From IMG/VR virus record IMGVR_UViG_3300050134_000016, positions 1 through 44,410 of that record: a DNA stretch of 44,410 nt; one strand, given 5' to 3'. The notes under the pieces are model-generated. The model did not search any database. It was given only the letters and a program-made list of their open reading frames with translations, and had not been told where the DNA came from. Position 1 is the first letter of the stretch; each line of letters starts with the position of its first letter. The stretch comes from a virus. Positions 16,801 to 24,509 of the stretch are shown here, piece after piece. The translations under genes and the position numbers were made by a program.

Positions 16801-17506
16801 GTCCATTGATGTTGATCGTGATGGCATCGGTGCCTGCACCACCAACCGCCTGAGCGTCTGGGACAGGCGAGGGGCTGGAAACGAACTGGAGGGTAACGAG
16901 GTTACCTGTCTGGCCGGGGGTCGAGAGACCCAACACAACCGTCTGGTTTCCCGGAGGCGAGCCGCCGCCGTCAAGCACAGTCAGAGTTGCCGTGCTCGGA
17001 ATCTGTGGCAGAAGATTTTCTGGGACATTGTACGGAGCCACACCACCGATGCCGATGAACGTGTCACCGCGCTTGAAGAAGTAAGTGATGAGGATTTCGT
17101 AGCCCGTGGGGATGATGAGTTGCGTTGTGAACGTACCCGTTGCGCCGTTCAGTGAAATCACTGTTACGGGAACGATGTTACCGTTCTGGTCAATCGACTC
17201 AACCTGAACGTCGGCGGGGTTGTTCGAAATCACGCCCTTGCCAGTACCGTCCGTGACCGGGAAAAAGCTGGTCTGGAATGTGCGGGTCAACCCTGTGACT
17301 TGGTTCGAAATGTTCTCGCTGACCGACTGGTCATCCTGAACTGAGGAGGAACCACGGAACAACTCAACGTTGTTGTTGCTGAAAAACTGTTGACCTTCAC
17401 CGATAATCACGGGAATACGGGCAGTCCCCAGCGTAGGAGCCGCGTTGGTTTGCAGAACTACTTGAGTGTAGACGCCCGGTGGTGCGTAGGATGTGAACAG
17501 TGCCAT
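13841..17506 (-). CDS. Tail sheath protein, unusually long
   Basis: 1221 aa, starting MALFTSYAPPGVYTQVVLQ, the classical sheath N-terminus (short strand then PGVYT), followed by a PVIIGEGQ segment. The conserved C-terminal half is recognisable near residues 880-1220: VNRVSLGIQLMAANGVQTFGVIQV, IICPLSTDP, MANIRYKGEAIGFVG, a GSGEF-like region, IGRKLLDSLVTDIQVVCN and a final VTVTFKPMFCLLYVSVTFIV. The middle (about residues 100-850) holds several Thr/Gly/Asn-rich, probably Ig-like insertions (for example VDGTNGGVVTTDVTKVIVQV). Typical sheaths have 400-700 residues, so the extra domains probably decorate the tail surface. It forms the contractile sleeve around the tube. Confidence 0.88.
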   Translation of the reverse strand: MALFTSYAPPGVYTQVVLQTNAAPTLGTARIPVIIGEGQQFFSNNNVELFRGSSSVQDDQSVSENISNQVTGLTRTFQTSFFPVTDGTGKGVISNNPADVQVESIDQNGNIVPVTVISLNGATGTFTTQLIIPTGYEILITYFFKRGDTFIGIGGVAPYNVPENLLPQIPSTATLTVLDGGGSPPGNQTVVLGLSTPGQTGNLVTLQFVSSPSPVPDAQAVGGAGTDAITININGPSGTRTLASLVSLVNAGIPTLDGGYLTVTTTTGNLTAPLTVSAGATPFTGGVGGNSNTVFKTAHTPIVDGTNGGVVTTDVTKVIVQVNGNNVAVASLNGAAGTFTLASPVSAPVALGGTTTSFTIQYYFNSWQNTYDLLPGQNISSITQVGLGPNRADFVQGTDYVLGSILAPDGSTVQTINWGASVSSAIGQSAAGESANFTAAEITTALRDDQVYLRPLAGAVNGKNTVFTLPDVPVDGSGLSVTTDNPALVQVYVGSDPLEAFLAGAVRVATLSGANQLVTLYNPPASGSNVYASYYRSQLADHQYSVTVVNPGYAGNGTFIITDELDRVAPLVEFNLAASTVAQNGPFQDTGVVYPNDFSDAQAQAGAAVDETVTLTFKNDGNATIVPAVQASLALSFGPGTLTFHATTPGIGGNLVQIVIDATDLNADPVSINGDIVTIYSSWAGTPLSLAAIAALFPSGETIDGGQILCTASGTTSGNAAITGATNLSGGTNAITSPVTHSYTVSSPNSKGSGSLNNIGYLDQTYEDLATGFRVTVVNPTDHAGYGVPNIPSAYNFEPGDKLIFNVYADATGANAAVRNAGTPGIAPAQANNLIAIQGLDTTVISNFGSTAGDSVIISTFNKSGNDPSIGEFYYVSYTTAKTAADYAIHLYTDPKVAYAIYGTPNTVNRVSLGIQLMAANGVQTFGVIQVPVVPGTNQGTSQDFMNAIQTLTMNLPGTNQKANIICPLSTDPTVHQFLSRQLTTMANIRYKGEAIGFVGYDQFQTPSTMRANARGLLNQRMIAIGAPVAGILITDPNTGVAVEYAVSGEFMAAAMMGLNANPSNDVAQSLTFQNLVGFSRLLVVYDDPTLDAMASDGLTDLLNNNGALLIRHYKTTDPSNPLTSEPTVTTISDYVSQVFRSDLNQFIGRKLLDSLVTDIQVVCNARLSSLVNQQIISGYQNLSVVQDPTDPTQADVTVTFKPMFCLLYVSVTFIVQTQLS

Positions 17507-17523
17507 GGGTTTTCCCTCTTAAA

Positions 17524-17555
17524 ATTGACTTCAATCTAGGAGACTGGAAGTCGAT
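17524..17555 (-). terminator. Possible terminator between the zinc-ribbon and sheath genes
   Basis: An imperfect inverted repeat (ATTGACTTCA / TGGAAGTCGAT). On the minus strand it is followed by TTTTAAG. It lies 18 nt before the sheath ATG. The stem has mismatches, so it may be only partly effective. Confidence 0.4.
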
Positions 17556-17584
17556 TTCTCTCGTTAATCTAAGATTTTCAGCCC

Positions 17585-17923
17585 TTACTTTCCGTTTGTC
17601 GGAACAAAATCGAGCGGCCTATTGTGGGCTTTGTACTCGTCTTGTCCAACCTTCGTCAGTGCGGGTTTACCGCTTTCCTTGCGAACCTTGTCGCGAACTT
17701 CTTGCCGCTTGTTGATGCGATCCCATCGTTTCTCAGCGTCACGCCCGATTACAACATCCAAAGAAGCCTGACCCATACCACTCGTCGCTACATACGGTGC
17801 ATAGATCGTTTGTTCGCACCGCTTACCGCACTTCGGACATTTCTTATAGCTCGGCTGCTCCCCTATCGGGCAAAGATGCTCCAGAACGAGGTCGCAGTCG
17901 TGGCATTTGAATTCATAAGTCAT
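17585..17923 (-). CDS. FmdB-type zinc ribbon protein
   Basis: 112 aa, ATG at 17923 behind GGGGAG. The N-terminal 40 residues match the FmdB zinc ribbon: MTYEFKCHDCDLVLEH, then KKCPKCGKRCEQTIYAP, with the CxxC pairs at about 7-10 and 34-37. The rest is a charged tail with KRWDRINKRQEVRDKVRKESGK and no recognised domain. Such proteins occur in the structural regions of large myoviruses, where their role is unknown; chaperone-like or DNA-related roles have been suggested only by domain type. It lies between the 679-aa structural gene and the sheath. Confidence 0.75.
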   Translation of the reverse strand: MTYEFKCHDCDLVLEHLCPIGEQPSYKKCPKCGKRCEQTIYAPYVATSGMGQASLDVVIGRDAEKRWDRINKRQEVRDKVRKESGKPALTKVGQDEYKAHNRPLDFVPTNGK

Positions 17924-17978
17924 TGAAAACTCCCCAGAAAACGTCTCTGATTGTGGCTTCTAAAGTCCATTTTTCCGC

Positions 17979-20018
17979 TTACACATAACTCGGGATGAAC
18001 ATCGTCGCACCGAATGCCTCTACCCGTGGCGTGGCTTGGAGGTTTCCACCCCAGCTACCTACCGTGGGCTTGTTGACAATCTCGAAGCTGACCAATCTCG
18101 TCACCAGCGGCTTGTATACCTTCCAGTCTGCGGAAGCCGTCACGGTCACGTTGTAGATGTAGTTTGACGCCGTACCCGATGCGTCACGGGCTTCGCCCAC
18201 GTAGTCGCGAGTCGCCTCGAAGATCGTTAAGCCGTCCGCCTCCACGTTCTTGCGGCTAGTGATAAGGAGGTGCTGCTTAATCATCTCGGCCAGATCGGAT
18301 GAGGTCTGAAGGTCGTTGGACTTGATCTCCAACGTGAAAGTCAGGTTCTCCTTTGATCCGTATACTTGGTAAGTCTCTGTTAATGAAGGACTTATGATGA
18401 TTGCCGACTGATCGCCGACGACGGCTATGTCACCAAACGCCAACCACAAACCCGGGAAAACGTAGGCTCGATTGCCGTTTTGGTCGAGCAGCGGCTTCCC
18501 AGCCGAGGTCTGGACAACCCCCACCAGTGAACTCGGATCGGCATCAGCTACCCACTCGGCGGATACGGGGCTCCACTTACCTTCTTGATTCGGATCGGGC
18601 TTCGCCCACTCGATTGTCATAGGATCGACGATCACTAAGCTGTTGATTTCCCATTTCTTGGCGATAGCCTTAAACGTGCCCGCGTCGATACGGATGTCGT
18701 ACCGATACGTGTCCCCCGGCTGAAGCAGGACGGGAAGTGTGATCGTGCCATCGGAGTTCACGGTCGGATCGGTGAAGTTCCCTTGCGTGGTGTGGATGAA
18801 CACCTGATTCGGAGCCAAACTCTGACTCGGCAGCATTCCGATGTTGATGATGTTTTCGGGATTGACGGGCGGCGTCGTGTAGGGGTTGAGCTTCGCTATC
18901 ATGTTCGCCGTGATGGTACTCCCGGGCGGCGACTGGGACGCAAGCTGGATGTACTGGGGGCTGCCATAAAAGCGGAAGTCGATGCCGGGGCGAAGCTGAT
19001 AGCCGTTCTGATCGGTGAAAGTCACCGTCACGTACTGGCCTGAAATGCCCAGAACCTCTTGTCCGCCTACGGTGGACTTGCAAATCAACTCGGTGACCGG
19101 CCGCTCGTACCAGTAATCGGTGTTGGGATTGAGCGCGGTGCCGTTAGAGAAGGTAAGCCAAAGCTGGGTGCACGGGTTGATGAGGGTGATCGTGCCGCCG
19201 AACGACGAGTTCATGGCATTGAAAGCCACGGCTAAGCCCGTTGACGGGTCCGTCGCTATCAGCGTGTTCAAGTCTACTAGCTGGGACACTTGGGTTACGG
19301 CGGTGCCCGTGTCGTTACTGAGGTTGGTGTAGTTTGGGCCGAGGAAGTTTGCTGTAAATTGTGACGGGCTGGCGTTCAAAATCGTCACCGTTTGCCCATT
19401 CAAAAAGGGTTCCACAGCGCCATCGAGGGTCACTTTCATTCCCGCCTGAAAATTGTTAGTAGCTAAAACGGTGAGTATACCTGCTTGCGGCGGCGAAGCC
19501 ACGGACCCTTTGATCGACGTACCCGTAATGTTTGCTGTCAAGGTGACTGGGGTTGGGTCTACAATGTTCGGGCGGAATGTAACCACCGAACCCATCGCCT
19601 CGCCCTGACCTTTGCCTTCGACCCAGATGTATTTCTGAACAGTCAAGCCGATGTCGCGAGTCTCCTCGCTCACATAGTCGATGTTCATGTAATAGACGCC
19701 CGCTTGGGGAGTCTTTTGCGTGGGGTCAACCTCTTTCGTCCATTCGACGAAGAGACCGTCCTTGTCGGCTACCTTACAAAGGATGGCTCGACCACGCTGG
19801 GTGCACATGTAGTAATCGAAGGATAATCTGTTTCCAGAGGTGGTGACAGTCTTGACGATGACCTGAAGGTCTTTCCACCGCAGAGCAGTCGTGGGATTGC
19901 TCATGGCGGGGATAGTCACATCGCCCAGAGCGTTGCGGAACCTTGGGTTCTTCTCAACAATTGGACGGATGAGTCGTTGCAGATACGCAACTAAGTTCGC
20001 GCCTGTGAGATCAATCAC
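17979..20018 (-). CDS. Virion structural protein, tail/neck type with Ig-like insertions
   Basis: 679 aa with a GTG start at 20018 behind AGAGGGAT. The N-terminal 120 residues and C-terminal 150 residues look like the two halves of one domain, with a long beta-rich insertion between them (VTLTANITGTSIKGS, then WLTFSNGTALNPNTDYWYE). The C-terminal text LTFTLEIKSNDLQTSSDLA, IKQHLLITSRKNVEADG and VSFEIVNKP recalls tail-completion or tail-terminator-like proteins placed next to sheath genes in large myoviruses. There is no signal peptide. The order neck genes, this gene, sheath supports a neck/tail-junction role. That role is inferred from context and general fold appearance. Confidence 0.6.
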   Translation of the reverse strand: MIDLTGANLVAYLQRLIRPIVEKNPRFRNALGDVTIPAMSNPTTALRWKDLQVIVKTVTTSGNRLSFDYYMCTQRGRAILCKVADKDGLFVEWTKEVDPTQKTPQAGVYYMNIDYVSEETRDIGLTVQKYIWVEGKGQGEAMGSVVTFRPNIVDPTPVTLTANITGTSIKGSVASPPQAGILTVLATNNFQAGMKVTLDGAVEPFLNGQTVTILNASPSQFTANFLGPNYTNLSNDTGTAVTQVSQLVDLNTLIATDPSTGLAVAFNAMNSSFGGTITLINPCTQLWLTFSNGTALNPNTDYWYERPVTELICKSTVGGQEVLGISGQYVTVTFTDQNGYQLRPGIDFRFYGSPQYIQLASQSPPGSTITANMIAKLNPYTTPPVNPENIINIGMLPSQSLAPNQVFIHTTQGNFTDPTVNSDGTITLPVLLQPGDTYRYDIRIDAGTFKAIAKKWEINSLVIVDPMTIEWAKPDPNQEGKWSPVSAEWVADADPSSLVGVVQTSAGKPLLDQNGNRAYVFPGLWLAFGDIAVVGDQSAIIISPSLTETYQVYGSKENLTFTLEIKSNDLQTSSDLAEMIKQHLLITSRKNVEADGLTIFEATRDYVGEARDASGTASNYIYNVTVTASADWKVYKPLVTRLVSFEIVNKPTVGSWGGNLQATPRVEAFGATMFIPSYV

Positions 20019-20055
20019 GGTTAAATCCCTCTGTTATTGCAACAGAAAGTCCGTT

Positions 20056-20577
20056 TTACCAACCGCCCGAACCACCACGGTTCGGATGGCCTGTAGACAG
20101 ATCGTCCACAGCGCCGAAGTCTTCGTGATCGACGATGGTGACGGGCTGTGCGTCGTAATTGACGCCCGGAGGAGGCGGTGGAACCGTCTGCTGGATAGGC
20201 TCGATCCACTGGTCAATGGAGCGGCGAACGTCGTAAACGCTAACCTGAGCGTGAATGCGTGGATACCAGCGGTTCTCGATTTCAACCTGACCACGGTAGT
20301 CGTAGCCCAAAATCCACCACTGGCTGCCGTCATGTGCTTGGAAGATCGCACCCGGCATCATGTAGGCGAAGAAAACTTCATCACCTTCGATAGGCGACAG
20401 GGGGTTAGGCATGAGCAAGTTGCCCGGATTTGGAGCAAACTGAGCGAAGGTAGAGGTACGGAAGTCGTCAGGGTCACCGACCATCTTCTGGAGTTCGGGG
20501 TTCCCGTTCGGCAGGTCTTCTTCGGTCAGGATACGAGCGGTCTTGGCGACCGCGCTTGCTAGTGCGTTTGCGTCCAT
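20056..20577 (-). CDS. Putative neck/connector protein
   Basis: 173 aa, ATG at 20577 behind AGAGGG. It has an N-terminal helix (ALASAVAKTARILTEEDLP), then a beta-rich central domain (DEVFFAYMMPGAIFQAHDGSQ, WWILGYDYRGQVEIENRWYP), then a Pro/Gly-rich tail with PPPPPG. It sits 37 nt upstream of the 679-aa gene and 33 nt after the 455-aa gene, on the same strand. Head-completion or connector proteins commonly occupy this position. No specific family is recognised. Confidence 0.58.
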   Translation of the reverse strand: MDANALASAVAKTARILTEEDLPNGNPELQKMVGDPDDFRTSTFAQFAPNPGNLLMPNPLSPIEGDEVFFAYMMPGAIFQAHDGSQWWILGYDYRGQVEIENRWYPRIHAQVSVYDVRRSIDQWIEPIQQTVPPPPPGVNYDAQPVTIVDHEDFGAVDDLSTGHPNRGGSGGW

Positions 20578-20610
20578 GGTATGCCCTCTAAATAGGTCTC
20601 CGAAAGTCCG

Positions 20611-21978
20611 TTAAGTTTGGATTTTTCCAAACGTTGGAGTACGTCCAATCGGGATGTTGGGGTTCTCCCAGTCCTTGCCCGGGACAGTGCGCGGGTCAAA
20701 GATGGGCTCGCCGCTGCCCGTGGGATTCGGGCCACCTGATGGTCCTTTGTTCCCGATAAACGGACCCGCTTCGCCATCATTTGGATCGGGACGGACGACC
20801 GGGTTGTAGATCGTGGGTAGGCCAGTATTGATCGGGATCAAGTACCGCGTATCCCCTTCATCCAAAAGGGATGACATGAACTCCTGCTGGAGGAGGATAC
20901 CTCTCGGGTTCTTGGAAACCACGTTATTGATGACCAACCGCTCCGCGTTGCGACGAACGATCAGATCACCAGCCTGAATGATGGGGGTGGGACCGAGGTA
21001 GCTGCGGGAGTCTCTGGTCACCTTCCTGCCGCCTTCGTTGAGTTCCACACTCATTGCGGTGTCGGGAGAGATGTAGATGAAGTCGTAAGGACCGTAGTAG
21101 CCGCCCACGATACCCACGCCGAAGCAGGATGGGCACGTGCTGCGGGCTTGACCCAACCCAGTCTCGGAGCAACCACAGAGCTTCCCACGAGTCTTTTTGA
21201 ACATCAGGTAAGCGGGCTCACCCACTTCTTCGAAAATCCACTGGTTACGGCGGACCATCTCCTGATACTCCCACGTGATCTTGTCAACTTCCATCGTGTT
21301 GACGATCATCGAATCTCTTTCACCCGGCTTGTGGAGTTCGCCATTTTCTCCCACGGGTACAATCGTGTAAAAGGTCCTGACCATCGACTCGTAAATCTCT
21401 ACGAAGTTGTGGAGCTTCTTGTATCTGACTTGAAACTTCTGCACCCCAGAATAGTCAGCCTGCCACACCACACCATCCGACTTCAGCGGGTAAGCACTCA
21501 CCGCACCACCGAGGGGCAGCGTGTTGTCCATCTGTAGCCAAATGGTTTTGTCCAGCCCGGACACCTGAGCGGGTTTGAACTCCTGCCCGTCGAGGATGAC
21601 AGTAATGATGAGGGAGCCATTGGGTCCGTAGGGGCTATTTGCCAGCACTGGGCGACCCTGTACCACATCGGAGTACGGGAAATCGGGGATGCGGAAAACC
21701 CAACTGCCCTGACCGCGATTTATGGATGACCCGTTATAGGGCGTGCCTCGTGCGAGCCAATCCTTAGGTTCAATCGTGTAGAGCACCTCTTCGAGAGCCG
21801 ACTGGTCCCGATAGAAATGTCCGGGCCAAGGGTATGAGTTGAGCTTCACCCAGTTGGTGGGATAGTCAAAAGCGCGGTAGATGTTGTAGCCCTTCTTGCC
21901 TTGACGGTCGTCATCCACCCACCACAGATCGCGGCTGCCGACGTAGCTCGAATTCATCACCAGCAGATTAGTTATCAT
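20611..21978 (-). CDS. Putative virion structural protein with internal zinc-binding motif
   Basis: 455 aa. Its ATG overlaps the end of the 58-aa gene by 11 nt. Residues 1-60 include WWVDDDRQGKKGYNIYRAFD, which looks like a fibronectin III-type strand pattern (GYNIYRA). Residues about 268-290 carry CGCSETGLGQARSTCPSCFG, a four-Cys zinc-like site. The C-terminal 70 residues are Pro/Gly/Asn-rich and probably extended. No membrane segment is present. It is part of the neck-gene run on the minus strand. A virion role is inferred from context; the family is not recognised. Confidence 0.6.
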   Translation of the reverse strand: MITNLLVMNSSYVGSRDLWWVDDDRQGKKGYNIYRAFDYPTNWVKLNSYPWPGHFYRDQSALEEVLYTIEPKDWLARGTPYNGSSINRGQGSWVFRIPDFPYSDVVQGRPVLANSPYGPNGSLIITVILDGQEFKPAQVSGLDKTIWLQMDNTLPLGGAVSAYPLKSDGVVWQADYSGVQKFQVRYKKLHNFVEIYESMVRTFYTIVPVGENGELHKPGERDSMIVNTMEVDKITWEYQEMVRRNQWIFEEVGEPAYLMFKKTRGKLCGCSETGLGQARSTCPSCFGVGIVGGYYGPYDFIYISPDTAMSVELNEGGRKVTRDSRSYLGPTPIIQAGDLIVRRNAERLVINNVVSKNPRGILLQQEFMSSLLDEGDTRYLIPINTGLPTIYNPVVRPDPNDGEAGPFIGNKGPSGGPNPTGSGEPIFDPRTVPGKDWENPNIPIGRTPTFGKIQT

Positions 21979-22144
21979 TCAAACGTCCTTCCAAATTTTT
22001 CTTCAGCCACGCGGAAACCTTTTCGATGGTCTCTTCAACGCTGTCAACGCACAGGCGACCCGAATGGAATTGGGGATTGTCTGTAATCGTGATGTGCAGA
22101 CTTGGATACTCCGTGTGCCCCTGATACATTGCGATCTTCTTCAT
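21968..22144 (-). CDS. Small helical protein, unknown function
   Basis: 58 aa from the ATG at 22144, one base after the stop of the upstream gene. An in-frame TTG three codons earlier is less likely. It has an N-terminal beta segment (YPSLHITITDNPQ) and a C-terminal amphipathic helix (ETIEKVSAWLKKNLEGRL). The end overlaps the next gene by 11 nt. Tight packing within the operon supports a real gene. Function is unknown. Confidence 0.5.
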   Translation of the reverse strand: MKKIAMYQGHTEYPSLHITITDNPQFHSGRLCVDSVEETIEKVSAWLKKNLEGRLNDN

Positions 22145-22145
22145 G

Positions 22146-23099
22146 TTAACCAAGCAGCCAGCGTTGCTGGCGCAAGCCCACGCTCATCGGACGGTTGGCT
22201 GTCACGAGTGGAGCCATCGTGTTGAACTGTGTCATGTACGAATCGCCTAAGCCGCCGTACAGATCGGCCTTATTGATATCCAAGCTCACACCGTTCAGTG
22301 AGTAGCTGAACTGATCGGCTGCCCAGCGGTTGCCTTCCTGCTTAAGACAGAGCCCAGCGGCACCGAGGGCGGCGATGCGACCCCAATCCAACGGGATCGT
22401 GTCAAGCGTGTAGTTGTAGACGTTCATCGGGTTGTACCAGTTCAACATGCTGATCGCCATGTCCAGTTGCATCAAAATTTCCGCATCCAACCAGATGTAG
22501 CCTACGCGAGTGTTGTAACCTGCGACCACACGGCTCGGCGTCGGCGGGCGGAAGTGGTAATTACGGTCGGGGTTCGTATCCGACAAGAGCGTGCGGACGT
22601 ACATCACCGCCTTGGCAAACATGGCGGGGGTAGTCATCCCAGAATTGACAATGGACTCTGGAACGGCGATGATAACCGATGGGGCTTCGAATCCCGGGTT
22701 GGTTGGGTCAATGCCCTGAACAACGAATACTTCGACCACGGTGTCCAGCGGGCAGTCGGGATACATCTGGATGTTCCACACCAGACGGTAGACGCCCTTC
22801 CACGTGGTGGGAATGGTGATCGGCACGTAGTATGCGCCCTGCGACACGCGGGTGGGAATCGCCTGCGGGCAGCCAGCAAGCTGCACGTTCTCTTGCGGCA
22901 ACGGAGGTCCGCCAGCCATGTTCTGGGGCTGGTGCAGGTCGTACTCATACGCCTGCGTGACCTTCATGGGTATCTGATCGGTGACGTGGAAAATCGTGTA
23001 GTTGATGAGAGTGGGGTCCACCAAAGCCCCTGTCGCATCCCGTACTAGGATGCTGAGGTTACTTGCTCCCAACGTCATGCCTTGAGTGAACGTGACCAC
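22146..23099 (-). CDS. Putative virion/neck structural protein
   Basis: 317 aa with a GTG start at 23099 that overlaps the stop of the upstream HNH gene (TAGTG). A downstream ATG at 23078 is the alternative start. The N-terminal 130 residues look like an Ig-like beta-domain (LSILVRDATGALVDPTLINYTIFHVTD; GVYRLVWNIQMYP). The C-terminal half is helical (AEILMQLDMAISMLNWYNPMN; GRIAALGAAGLCLKQEGNRW), ending RWLLG. Proteins with such a beta-domain plus helical half occur among neck genes of large myoviruses. It is the first structural gene before the gene orientation changes. Confidence 0.58.
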   Translation of the reverse strand: MVTFTQGMTLGASNLSILVRDATGALVDPTLINYTIFHVTDQIPMKVTQAYEYDLHQPQNMAGGPPLPQENVQLAGCPQAIPTRVSQGAYYVPITIPTTWKGVYRLVWNIQMYPDCPLDTVVEVFVVQGIDPTNPGFEAPSVIIAVPESIVNSGMTTPAMFAKAVMYVRTLLSDTNPDRNYHFRPPTPSRVVAGYNTRVGYIWLDAEILMQLDMAISMLNWYNPMNVYNYTLDTIPLDWGRIAALGAAGLCLKQEGNRWAADQFSYSLNGVSLDINKADLYGGLGDSYMTQFNTMAPLVTANRPMSVGLRQQRWLLG

Positions 23100-23671
23100 T
23101 ATGCACCTACCTGTTTACGATGGGTTTCCACCCAGTTTTTCTGAGGCAGGATGCGGCGAAGCACGGGGCTCAACTCCATCATGTCCTCATAAGAGAGATA
23201 GTTATTCTTAATTCGATTGCAAACGATACAGGCGACGACGCAGTTCTCTTTTGAATACCCCAAAGCGTTGTTTTTTCGATCAAGGTTTGTGCGGGCGTTT
23301 CCCCTTCCTTGATTGTGATCCGTCCATAAAATAGTCGAGCCGCAATAATGGCATTCGGCGATTTGGGTAAACTCCAAAAACTCTTCGTATGTCAGCATCA
23401 CGGTCAGACCGCGCTTGGAGGAGATGTGGCGCAGTCTGTTCAGCAGCCACTCAAACGGGCGTTTGCGGAGACCCCTCTTGCGTGGAAGGATGGCTTGAAT
23501 CCCGTCACGGCTGCAACAAGACCGACAGAACCCTCCGTGGGTCGGCAGTTTGCTCGGGTCAATCCAGAGGTCCTTTCCGCAACCCGCACAGCGGTACAGA
23601 CACATGGTTTTGTTCTGCTTTCCCTGCGGGCGAAGTTCCATTCGAACGGCATCTGTGATTTGCAAACTCAT
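23099..23671 (-). CDS. HNH endonuclease (different subfamily), homing type
   Basis: 190 aa, ATG at 23671 behind AGAGAGAA. An N-terminal zinc module (CAGCGKD, then CRSCC at about 29-53) is followed by a basic helical segment. The HNH nuclease has CHYCG (108-112), a TDHN motif, RTNLDRKNNALGYSKENCVVAC with the catalytic Asn/Asp region, then CNRIKNNYLSYEDM. It lacks the endonuclease VII-type signature of the other copies and matches the HNH type seen in many free-standing phage genes. Its stop shares bases with the GTG of the next gene. It stands at the edge of the structural operon. Confidence 0.85.
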   Translation of the reverse strand: MSLQITDAVRMELRPQGKQNKTMCLYRCAGCGKDLWIDPSKLPTHGGFCRSCCSRDGIQAILPRKRGLRKRPFEWLLNRLRHISSKRGLTVMLTYEEFLEFTQIAECHYCGSTILWTDHNQGRGNARTNLDRKNNALGYSKENCVVACIVCNRIKNNYLSYEDMMELSPVLRRILPQKNWVETHRKQVGA

Positions 23672-23714
23672 GGATTCTCTCTAGAGAAGAGTTCAAAAGT
23701 CAGTATTCATAAAT

Positions 23715-24287
23715 ATGAGCTTTGGACCGAGCAAAATCGCAGCGGACATACGACAGCTTCATGCCGCTTTGACCGTCAGAGGGATGTTGAACTGGGCGAC
23801 CGACCCAAATCTGTCGATGTTCGCAACGGCGATCTTCACTCGTCTTCAATATCTTGATAACAAACAAATTACGAAGGAGAACGTGCCCTCGCTCCTACCG
23901 CAGGTCGGCCCGAGGAAGAAATATCCGAAGATCAGCCGCGTTTTGCAGGGCGCTGACGATCTTGATTGTGTCCCTGCAACGATAGCGTGTCTGACGGGCA
24001 GCACATTGATTGAGGTTTTGGAGGCAGTGAAGAACGATGCGATTGGTGGTGCGGATAAGTTCGCCTACGACAAGGGCATGAGGCTGATAGACATGGTGCA
24101 AGAGCCTGAACTTGGGAGACGATATTTGGCTCTTGTGGTTGGCGGCAACGAGGAGAAACCCGGCCACGCCACGGTCTTAGATTACGACGGTACGTTTGTG
24201 GACCCGTCACCCTTCCTCGCGGATCGCATCCCTTTCGACATCTACCCACTCCCGTTTATCGTCTTCGCCGAGGTCGATTATGTTTGA
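23715..24287 (+). CDS. Possible papain/C39-like cysteine peptidase-fold protein
   Basis: 190 aa, divergent from the HNH gene. The C-terminal 110 residues resemble peptidase C39/papain-like domains: DDLDCVPATIACLTG with a candidate nucleophile Cys near 91, then LALVVGGNEEKPGHATVLDYDGTFVDPSP with a candidate His near 156 and a downstream Asp. The N-terminal 70 residues are helical. There is no signal peptide. The ATG has no Shine-Dalgarno, but a TATTCA box ends 5 nt before it, as in other possibly leaderless genes here. A protease or a non-catalytic cousin is possible. The substrate is unknown. Confidence 0.5.
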   Translation: MSFGPSKIAADIRQLHAALTVRGMLNWATDPNLSMFATAIFTRLQYLDNKQITKENVPSLLPQVGPRKKYPKISRVLQGADDLDCVPATIACLTGSTLIEVLEAVKNDAIGGADKFAYDKGMRLIDMVQEPELGRRYLALVVGGNEEKPGHATVLDYDGTFVDPSPFLADRIPFDIYPLPFIVFAEVDYV

Positions 24288-24486
24288 TTCAGTTATGACA
24301 ACCATAGATAAGGAAACATTTCAAAAGGAAGGCTCCAACATGGCAAATCACATTTCTGAACTTCCCCTTGGCGCGAGTACGGGCACTTCTGCGAAGAAGA
24401 TAGAGGCTAAACCCGTTGATAACGCGGCTTGGGTTCAACTCGGGCGGATGCTCTCACCCTTGAAGATCAGGGTGCGACGTTCCTAA
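24280..24486 (+). CDS. Small protein with alternative start, unknown function
   Basis: 68 aa from the ATG at 24280, overlapping the previous gene by 8 nt. An internal ATG at 24340 (48 aa) has a much better ribosome site (AAGGAAGG, 7 nt) and may be the true start. The sequence from there is MANHISELPLGASTG, then a basic end (LKIRVRRS). The leader at 24340 is nearly identical to the internal start at 6585. It is followed 23 nt later by the NTPase gene, so it is probably in one operon. Function is unknown. Confidence 0.45.
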   Translation: MFDSVMTTIDKETFQKEGSNMANHISELPLGASTGTSAKKIEAKPVDNAAWVQLGRMLSPLKIRVRRS

Positions 24487-24509
24487 CAAATCTACTTGGG
24501 GACAAGCGA

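Noticed and set aside
15881-17155. Long plus-strand open frame (424 codons) opposite the sheath gene
   Set aside because: Antisense shadow of the sheath coding frame; Arg/Asp-rich text without domain pattern, and the sheath frame is certain.
22467-23048. Plus-strand open frame of 193 codons
   Set aside because: Shadow of the 317-aa structural gene; basic, structureless text.
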